A stretch of DNA of 64,000 nucleotides from Methylophaga sp. 41_12_T18 (GTDB lineage Bacteria > Pseudomonadota > Gammaproteobacteria > Nitrosococcales > Methylophagaceae), in contig MAAI01000030.1 in NCBI GenBank assembly GCA_002163115.1, forward strand, positions 1 through 64,000, written 5' to 3'. Shown here piece after piece: positions 57,888 through 64,000 of the stretch. The notes under the pieces were generated by a model, which worked only from the letters and a program-made list of their open reading frames with translations, was not told the DNA's origin and made no database searches. Within the stretch, counting starts at the first letter, position 1, and each line of letters opens with the position of its first letter. The translations under genes and the position numbers were made by a program.

Positions 57888-60611
57888 GGATTTAGTTTTC
57901 TGTCTTCGCCTGGAAGCGTATTTTTCAAGCTCTACTAAGAAGAAGACGCTTGATGCCACGCATACAATTTCAAACCATGTGCTTGCTGAGATGGCAACCG
58001 TTCCAAATAAGCTTTGCATTGGAGAATAGTAGGTAAACAACATTTGAAATACGAGCAAAACAGCAATCGCAATCAAAGCATAACGGTTTCCTAATAAACC
58101 TTGCTTATTCATCACTGAGGCAGTTATATAGCGCGAATTAAATAAGTAAAAAACTTCAAACATGACCAATGTATTAACTGCGACTGTTTGAGCATATTCG
58201 ATCTCAAACCCTAGCGTTTGGTTATATATGAACAAGCCAAAAGTACCAATCATCAATACAAGAGACACAAAAGCAACTCGCCACAATAATGCCACCGTTA
58301 AAATAGACTCTTTAGGATTATGCGGTTTACGTTGCATCACTTGCTCTTCAGGTGGCTCAAAGGCGAGCGCTAAAGCCAAGGTCACAGCTGTAATCATATT
58401 CACCCAGAGAATTTGAACCGGTGTGATAGGCAGCGTATAGCCTAATAAAATAGCTGCAACCAGTATCAGTGCTTCACCACCATTAGTTGGCAGAATAAAG
58501 AGTATCGCTTTTTTTAGGTTGTCATAAACCGTACGCCCCTCTTCCACAGCATCAACAATCGAGGCAAAGTTATCATCAGCCAATACCATTTCGGATGACT
58601 CTTTCGCCACTTCGGTGCCGTTTTGGCCCATTGCAGTACCAATATCAGCCCGCTTAAGTGCTGGCGCATCATTCACTCCATCACCCGTCATAGCTACAAT
58701 ATGACCATTTTTTTGAAGTGCTTTAACTAAACGTAACTTATGCTCAGGACTAGAGCGAGCAAAGATATCAACCTCTTCAACTCGGTCGCAAAGTTCACTA
58801 TCAGATAAGGACTCAATTTCTTGACCCGTTAGAACACTTTTCTGTTCACCGATACCGATTTGTTCAGCTATCGCTACCGCTGTAATTTTGTGGTCGCCCG
58901 TAATCATTTTGACCTTAATTCCAGCTGACTGACATTGTTTCACAGCAGTAATAGCACTTTCTCTTGCCGGATCAAGCATGCCGACAATGCCTAAAAAAGT
59001 AAGATCTTGCTCAACAGAATCAAAGGTAAAACTATGCTGTTGCGAAGTCACTTCTTTGCTGGCTATAGCAAGCACTCTTAAGCCTGACTCAGCCATTTTA
59101 TACATTTTTGTTTGCCAAAATTCGTGGTCAAATGGCTGCTTAGTATCACCCTCGTTTTGATACCGACACATGGCAAATATTCGCTCTGGAGCACCTTTTA
59201 CATAGCTGATATTTTTACCTGTATGGTCATGATGCAAAGTGGCCATAAATTGATGTTGGGATTCGAAGGGAATCACATCTGTTCGAGGCCAAGCTTCATT
59301 TTCAAACTCTGGTTCTAGACCTGCTTTTTTGGCCAGTGTCAGCAACGCACCTTCTGTCGGGTCACCTTGTAATAACCATTCATTACCTTCGTGTATCAAC
59401 TGAGCATCATTACAAAGTAACGCTGCTCGACTTAATGCCATAAGGTCTTCATGTTCTTGGAAACGAATTGCTTGACCATCATTCAAAAACTCACCGTGAG
59501 GATCATAGCCCGTTCCAGATATCGTGACATGTGGATGACCTACTGTTGCCAACCTAGATGCAGTCATCTGATTACAGGTCAAGGTGCCCGTTTTATCGCT
59601 ACAAATAACGGTAACGGCACCTAAGGTTTCAATAGCAGGTAACTTTCTAATAATGGCATGACGTTTAGCCATGCGTTGAACACCTATCGCCAAGGTGATT
59701 GTCATTATTGCAGGCAAACCTTCAGGAATGGCGGCGACAGCTAAGCCTACTGCTGATAGAAAGAGGTATGACAGTGAAAATTGGTGGACAACGCTACCGA
59801 AGATAACCGTTAAAGTCGCGACAACCAGAATCATAGCCGTTAACAAGCGACCAAACTCTGCCATTTTTCTAACCAAAGGTGTTGTTAATGTTTCCACCTC
59901 GGCCAACATCATGCTTATTCGACCAATTTCAGTCTGAGCACCGGTTGCAACAACAACGCCAACACCTTGACCAAAGGTCACTAAGGTACTCGAAAAAGCC
60001 ATCGAGAGACGGTCCCCGAGTACGGCAGACTCAAGAACAGGAGCATTTTGTTTCTCTACCGCATCAGACTCACCGGTTAATACAGCTTCTTGAATTTTTA
60101 AATTTTTCGTTGAAATCAAACGAAGATCGGCAGGGACTTTATCGCCAGATTGCAATACAACAATATCGCCTGTGACTAGATCTACTGAAGGTACGGTTAT
60201 GCGTTTACCATCACGAATAATAACGGCATCATCAGATAGCATTTGTTTAATTGCTTTGATTGCGTCTTCGGCTTTGCCTTCTTGAACAAAGCCAATGATC
60301 GCATTGATAAATACAACACCAATGATTACCCCACTATCAATCCAATGCTCTAACAACGCAGTGACGACAGCAGCCGCTATTAATACGTAAATTAAGACAT
60401 TTTGGAATTGGCTAAAAAACCGCTCTAGTACGCTTCGCGATTGAACAGCTGGTAAAAGGTTGGGACCATTTTGTTGTAAACGTTGTTGAGCATCACTTTC
60501 CGAAAGACCTTGTTCTGTACTGCCAAAATAATTCAAGACATCGTCATCGACACTAGCATGCCATGGTGGATTTTCTTGTTTATTGCCATCGATCTCGTCG
60601 TGTAAAGTCAT
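57885..60611 (-). CDS. P-type cation-transporting ATPase (P2 type)
   Basis: 908 residues, inner-membrane pump. Order: the N-terminal cation-ATPase domain, TGES (VLTGESDAVEKQN), the M4 motif AAIPEGLPAIMTITLAIGVQRMA, the phosphorylated Asp in CSDKTGTLTCNQM, KGAPERIF, and the hinge MTGDGVNDAPALKRADIG. The C-terminal cation domain has NGGEALILVAAILLG and ILWVNMITAVTLALALAFEP. The set fits the P2A-like group of calcium, sodium or manganese pumps; the ion cannot be fixed from sequence. AAGGAG precedes the ATG. psd lies 36 bases upstream on the same strand, so they may be cotranscribed. Confidence 0.92.
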   Translation of the reverse strand: MTLHDEIDGNKQENPPWHASVDDDVLNYFGSTEQGLSESDAQQRLQQNGPNLLPAVQSRSVLERFFSQFQNVLIYVLIAAAVVTALLEHWIDSGVIIGVVFINAIIGFVQEGKAEDAIKAIKQMLSDDAVIIRDGKRITVPSVDLVTGDIVVLQSGDKVPADLRLISTKNLKIQEAVLTGESDAVEKQNAPVLESAVLGDRLSMAFSSTLVTFGQGVGVVVATGAQTEIGRISMMLAEVETLTTPLVRKMAEFGRLLTAMILVVATLTVIFGSVVHQFSLSYLFLSAVGLAVAAIPEGLPAIMTITLAIGVQRMAKRHAIIRKLPAIETLGAVTVICSDKTGTLTCNQMTASRLATVGHPHVTISGTGYDPHGEFLNDGQAIRFQEHEDLMALSRAALLCNDAQLIHEGNEWLLQGDPTEGALLTLAKKAGLEPEFENEAWPRTDVIPFESQHQFMATLHHDHTGKNISYVKGAPERIFAMCRYQNEGDTKQPFDHEFWQTKMYKMAESGLRVLAIASKEVTSQQHSFTFDSVEQDLTFLGIVGMLDPARESAITAVKQCQSAGIKVKMITGDHKITAVAIAEQIGIGEQKSVLTGQEIESLSDSELCDRVEEVDIFARSSPEHKLRLVKALQKNGHIVAMTGDGVNDAPALKRADIGTAMGQNGTEVAKESSEMVLADDNFASIVDAVEEGRTVYDNLKKAILFILPTNGGEALILVAAILLGYTLPITPVQILWVNMITAVTLALALAFEPPEEQVMQRKPHNPKESILTVALLWRVAFVSLVLMIGTFGLFIYNQTLGFEIEYAQTVAVNTLVMFEVFYLFNSRYITASVMNKQGLLGNRYALIAIAVLLVFQMLFTYYSPMQSLFGTVAISASTWFEIVCVASSVFFLVELEKYASRRRQKTKS

Positions 60612-60647
60612 ACTGAATACTCCTTGTAAACAACGTTAATATTTTCT

Positions 60648-61523
60648 TTAGCTTATTGCTTGCCCCATTTTTACAACATCACCCGCTTTTAATGTTGATA
60701 AAAATTCTTCGCTTTGTTCAGGCATTAGCATGACCACTGTTGAGCCCATATTAAACCGGCCCATTTCTTCGCCTTTTTGTAAACTAATTATATCTTGCTC
60801 TTGATAGTCCCAATGTTCAATTTTCTTACCATAAGCTGGTGTAATCATACCTTGCCAAACAGTTTCCATACTACCAACAAAAATCGCACCAACTAATACC
60901 AAAACCATCGGCCCCAGCTCAGTTTCAAACACCGTGACGACCCGTTCATTACGGGCAAATAAATTAGGTACCGCTCTGGCTGTTCTAGGACTAACAGAAA
61001 ATAGTTTGCCAGGAATATAGGTCATGCTTTTCAATGTGCCTGCTAGCGGCATATGAATGCGATGATAATCACGCGGTGATAAATAAATCGTTGCAAACTG
61101 ACCTTTTTCAAACTGCTGAGCTAATTCAGTATCACCAGCCAACAGCTCTGCAACCGTATAGTGCTGGCCTTTAGCTTGAATAATTTTGCCATCTTTTACA
61201 GGACCAAGCTGACTAATGGCACCATCTACGGGTGATACCGCTTTACTTCGCCCTTCAGCTATTGGCCGCATGCCTACTTTTAATGTCCGTGTGAAGAAGG
61301 CGTTGAAGCTAGGATAAGCCGATAATTCCGCAGTATGAGCTTCATCAAGGTTAACGTTATATTTTTTAACAATGAAACGGATAAAACTATTTTTAAACCA
61401 TTGGCATTCACTGCGAGTCAATTTATGCATCAATACTGATAAAGCATGCTGAGGAATCAAGTATTGCGGCAAGGTGACAAGTCGATCCCACAAAGTGACA
61501 TCAAGATCGTTCTTATTATTCAT
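60648..61523 (-). CDS. psd: Phosphatidylserine decarboxylase
   Basis: 291 residues from ATG 61523, close to the Pseudomonas length; a longer in-frame start at 61562 is less likely. The proenzyme cleaves itself within FNMGSTVVMLMP, where the Ser becomes the pyruvoyl group, and then makes phosphatidylethanolamine at the inner membrane. VSPVDGAISQLGPV, the YLSPRDYHRIHMPLAGTL segment and FARNERVVTVFETELGPM are conserved Psd blocks. It is divergent from the FliL-type genes. Confidence 0.95.
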   Translation of the reverse strand: MNNKNDLDVTLWDRLVTLPQYLIPQHALSVLMHKLTRSECQWFKNSFIRFIVKKYNVNLDEAHTAELSAYPSFNAFFTRTLKVGMRPIAEGRSKAVSPVDGAISQLGPVKDGKIIQAKGQHYTVAELLAGDTELAQQFEKGQFATIYLSPRDYHRIHMPLAGTLKSMTYIPGKLFSVSPRTARAVPNLFARNERVVTVFETELGPMVLVLVGAIFVGSMETVWQGMITPAYGKKIEHWDYQEQDIISLQKGEEMGRFNMGSTVVMLMPEQSEEFLSTLKAGDVVKMGQAIS

Positions 61524-61635
61524 AATATCTACTACCAATTGTATTAAAGCTCTTTCACACACGGTCCAACCTTGTCATAATTTTGATATTACGTAGGTCG
61601 CACCACTAAAAAATTAAACAGGAGTATATCAAGCA

Positions 61636-62049
61636 ATGAACAAATCACTCACCACTCTATTCATCCTTTGCTTATCATTTTTTGCAGTTCCAACATGGGC
61701 AGCCGATGAAGAAGCAGCTGTTTCACAAGCACTTTACTATAAGATTGCAGAACCATTTACCATCAACTTTCTCAAACAAAGTCAGCAACAAGCACGCTAT
61801 TTACAAATCAAAGTTGCGTTAAAAGCAGACGAGCAAAGCATACTTGATAGCGCAGATATGAACTTGCCGATGATCCAAGACAGTTTACGTAGCTTATTTT
61901 CTGAGCAAACAATGGAAAGTATTAGCTCGGTAGAAGGTAGACGCCAATTACAAGCATCTACATTAGATACGATCAACGGCATATTAAAAGAAGAAACAGG
62001 TAAAGGCGACGTTAAGGCGGTTTACTTCACAAGCTTCATCTTACAATAA
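61636..62049 (+). CDS. FliL-like protein with cleavable signal peptide
   Basis: 137 residues. The N-terminus is a signal peptide ending in PTWA (residue 22), not a lasting anchor. The rest matches the periplasmic half of FliL: YYKIAEPFTINFLKQSQQQARYLQIKVALKA, a helix region, and VKAVYFTSFILQ at the end. FliL proteins form rings around the stator at the flagellar motor. This copy lacks the cytoplasmic tail and, if cleaved, would be free in the periplasm. The true fliL gene follows 53 bases later and ends in the same VYFTSLIMQ. Confidence 0.8.
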   Translation: MNKSLTTLFILCLSFFAVPTWAADEEAAVSQALYYKIAEPFTINFLKQSQQQARYLQIKVALKADEQSILDSADMNLPMIQDSLRSLFSEQTMESISSVEGRRQLQASTLDTINGILKEETGKGDVKAVYFTSFILQ

Positions 62050-62102
62050 TCAGGCATACATATTGCTTACTAACAACATAACTAGAAACGGAACACCGAC
62101 AA

Positions 62103-62618
62103 ATGGCTGAACAAAATCAGAAAGACGATATTGAAGTAGTTGCTGAAGGCAAAGGCAACTCTAAGTTATTAATTATTATCGCTGTAGTCGTCATTGCACT
62201 TATAGGTGTCGGCGCAATGATGTTTTTAGGTGGTGATGATGAAAAAGAAACTGATGAAACCAGTGAAGAAGCGACTGCACCAATCAAGCAAGCGCCGATC
62301 TATCACACGGTAGAAACTCCTTTTGTAGTCAACTTTGCCGACCAAAGTAATGGCGAAGTACGTTACCTACAAATCAAACTAAAGGTAATGGCTAGATCAC
62401 AAGCGGTGATTGATGCTTTTCAACTTCATGATCCCGCCTTACAGCACGAATTATTATTGTTATTTTATGGTCAAATTTATGACGATTTAAATACCAGTGC
62501 TGGAACTAAAGCCCTACAACAAGCAACCTTAGATAAAATTAATGAAATATTAAGTACTGATCCGACGCTTAGCGAACAATTAGAAGCAGTTTATTTCACC
62601 AGCTTGATTATGCAGTAA
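62103..62618 (+). CDS. fliL: Flagellar basal-body protein FliL
   Basis: 171 residues with a short cytoplasmic tail, one membrane anchor (about 22-40, LLIIIAVVVIALIGVGAMM), an acidic linker, and the periplasmic FliL domain from YHTVETPFVVNFADQSNGEVRYLQIKLKVM to AVYFTSLIMQ. FliL supports stator function. The gene is directly ahead of fliM with a four-base gap, the conserved fliL-fliM-fliN order, and behind a FliL-like paralogue. Confidence 0.92.
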   Translation: MAEQNQKDDIEVVAEGKGNSKLLIIIAVVVIALIGVGAMMFLGGDDEKETDETSEEATAPIKQAPIYHTVETPFVVNFADQSNGEVRYLQIKLKVMARSQAVIDAFQLHDPALQHELLLLFYGQIYDDLNTSAGTKALQQATLDKINEILSTDPTLSEQLEAVYFTSLIMQ

Positions 62619-62622
62619 TACG

Positions 62623-63639
62623 ATGGCCGTTCACGACATACTTTCCCAAGATGAAGTTGATGCCTTATTAGGTGGCAACGATGATGGTGCTTTAGAAACG
62701 GATATCGACGATGTAGATGCCGGTGATGCACGCGAATATGACTTTGGTAATGAAGATCGTATTATTCGTGGCCGGATGCCAACGCTGGAAATGATTAATG
62801 AACGTTTCAGTCGCCATTTTCGAATCAACCTATTTAATATGTTACGTCGCTCTGCTGAAATATCAGCCGGTGGCATCCAAGTAATGAAGTTTTCTGAGTA
62901 CATACATACCTTGTTTGTACCGACCAGCTTAAACTTAATTCATATGCATCCGTTACGGGGTACTGGCTTAATTGTTTTTGAACCTAAGCTTGTATTCACA
63001 ATATTAGATAACTACTTTGGTGGTGAAGGTCGCTTCCAAGCTCGTATCGAAGGCCGTGAATTTACCGCCACCGAGTTACGCGTTATCAATATGGTGTTAA
63101 AGCTATGTTTTGAAGACTTGGCCAATGCGTGGGCACCAGTAATGGATATGACTTTTGAGTTTGTCCATCATGAAGTTAATCCACAATTTGCCAATATCGT
63201 GACCCCAAGTGAAGTCGTCGTCATTTCCACTTTTCATATTGAATTAGATGGTGGTGGTGGAGATATACACGTCACCTTGCCTTATTCAATGTTAGAGCCT
63301 ATTCGTGAATTACTGGATACTGGCTTACAAAGTGATCGCTCGCAAGATGATGGCCGTTGGGGAAAATCAATGCGTGAAGAAATTATGGCAGCCGATGTCA
63401 CTTTAGCAGCTGACTTGACCGAAACATCACTTAGCCTGCAGAAGATATTAGCATTAAAAGTCGGTGACATATTACCGATCTCGATGCCAAAGCAAGTGGT
63501 CGCAAAAGTAGAAGATATTCCCATGTTTCATGCCACCTTTGGTGAGCACAAAAATAATGTTGCTTTAAAAATTGTTGATGTCATCGAACATCCTAAAGAT
63601 ACCTCCCCGCTCTATATACAAAAAGGTCAACAGTCATGA
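62623..63639 (+). CDS. fliM: Flagellar motor switch protein FliM
   Basis: 338 residues. The N-terminal segment DILSQDEVDALLGG binds CheY-P; the middle CheC-like domain includes GRMPTLEMINERFSRHFRINLFNMLRR; the C-terminal domain binds FliN. FliM sets rotation direction in the C-ring. The start is ATG 62623, four bases after the fliL stop, and its stop overlaps fliN by four bases. Confidence 0.97.
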   Translation: MAVHDILSQDEVDALLGGNDDGALETDIDDVDAGDAREYDFGNEDRIIRGRMPTLEMINERFSRHFRINLFNMLRRSAEISAGGIQVMKFSEYIHTLFVPTSLNLIHMHPLRGTGLIVFEPKLVFTILDNYFGGEGRFQARIEGREFTATELRVINMVLKLCFEDLANAWAPVMDMTFEFVHHEVNPQFANIVTPSEVVVISTFHIELDGGGGDIHVTLPYSMLEPIRELLDTGLQSDRSQDDGRWGKSMREEIMAADVTLAADLTETSLSLQKILALKVGDILPISMPKQVVAKVEDIPMFHATFGEHKNNVALKIVDVIEHPKDTSPLYIQKGQQS

Positions 63640-64000
63640 GTGAAGATACTTCTCAATCCGATCAAGATGTCGCTGATGAATGGGCGGCCGCTTTAGATGA
63701 GCAAGCCCCAGCCGATAGCGGTGCCGAAGAAGATCCATGGGCTGCAGCTTTAGAAGAACAAGCAGACTCTGAAGCGGTGCAAGCTGATCCTGCACCGGTC
63801 GCGCAATTATCAGATGATGCAGGCCCTAAATCAGATATAGATCTCGATATGGTACTGGATATTCCGGTGACTATTGCGATGGAGATCGGTCGTACCAAAA
63901 TCAATATTCGTAACCTATTACAACTGAGCCAAGGTTCGGTCGTTGAGCTAGATCGTCTTGCCGGTGAGCCGATGGATGTTTTAGTTAACGATACTTTGAT
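63636..64000 (+). CDS. fliN: Flagellar motor switch protein FliN, N-terminal part (cut by window edge)
   Basis: About 121 codons are visible. The start ATG overlaps the fliM stop (ATGA). The N-terminus is acidic and contains two copies of a W-AAAL-D/E-EQA unit (EWAAALDEQAPAD and PWAAALEEQADSE). The C-ring domain starts at DLDMVLDIPVTIAMEIGRTKINIRNLLQLSQGSVVELDRLAGEP, the FliN signature. The duplicated N-terminal unit may serve as a binding element for the export ATPase complex. Confidence 0.95.
   Translation, partial: MSEDTSQSDQDVADEWAAALDEQAPADSGAEEDPWAAALEEQADSEAVQADPAPVAQLSDDAGPKSDIDLDMVLDIPVTIAMEIGRTKINIRNLLQLSQGSVVELDRLAGEPMDVLVNDTL

Overview
The window reads as ordinary chromosome of an AT-leaning gammaproteobacterium (about 40 % GC by eye). 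Several gene orders support this: zapA with a neighbouring 6S RNA gene, divergent from ygfB-pepP-ubiH-ubiI; rhlB divergent from trxA; carA-carB; and fliL-fliM-fliN. Two VPLPA/PEP-CTERM proteins, a monomeric isocitrate dehydrogenase, a TRAP-type binding protein and many c-di-GMP and envelope genes suggest a free-living aquatic species, perhaps near Thiotrichales (Methylophaga/Cycloclasticus-like). That genus-level guess is weak. I see no prophage, insertion sequence, CRISPR array, tRNA or rRNA.

Layout. 0-8.6 kb: carAB (carB cut by the window edge) with a hairpin terminator in the carA leader, an autotransporter with 23-residue repeats, a nitrilase, hemB-aroE, an AT-rich orphan gene, a dispersed-type repeat and a VPLPA-CTERM protein. 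8.7-19.4 kb: small regulated units: an EAL protein behind a Fur-box promoter, hxlR-dinB divergent from an old yellow enzyme across a perfect 14-bp inverted repeat, AsmA, a degenerate S24 domain, a diguanylate cyclase, and two TetR genes divergent from a tautomerase/secreted-protein pair and from an SDR. 19.4-24.4 kb: two sensor kinases behind a class D beta-lactamase. 24.5-30.2 kb: zapG, 6S RNA, zapA, a ZapB-like gene, ygfB, pepP, ubiH and ubiI. 30.2-42.1 kb: a second VPLPA-CTERM protein, an rhlB operon, trxA, a long uvrD-led operon, then bfd and bfr.

42.1-47.5 kb: a barrel/PstS-like pair, a beta-propeller, an SrmB-like helicase, a PqiA-like protein, PilZ and a zinc-ribbon protein. 47.6-52.9 kb: carbon metabolism (icd, glgA, zwf). 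53-57.9 kb: a TetR-controlled operon of RND exporter, LolA-like protein and outer-membrane barrel, which looks like a trans-envelope lipid or hydrophobic-compound route. 57.9-64 kb: a P-type cation ATPase, psd, and two FliL-type genes followed by fliM and the start of fliN.

Links between genes. Two diguanylate cyclases, one EAL protein and one PilZ protein make c-di-GMP signalling dense, alongside flagellar genes. Good Fur-box matches sit in the promoters of bfd and of the EAL gene, which suggests iron control over both iron storage and c-di-GMP. The best candidates for a less-described system are the TetR/RND/LolA-like/barrel operon with its paired operators, and the iron-gated, loop-degenerate EAL protein.
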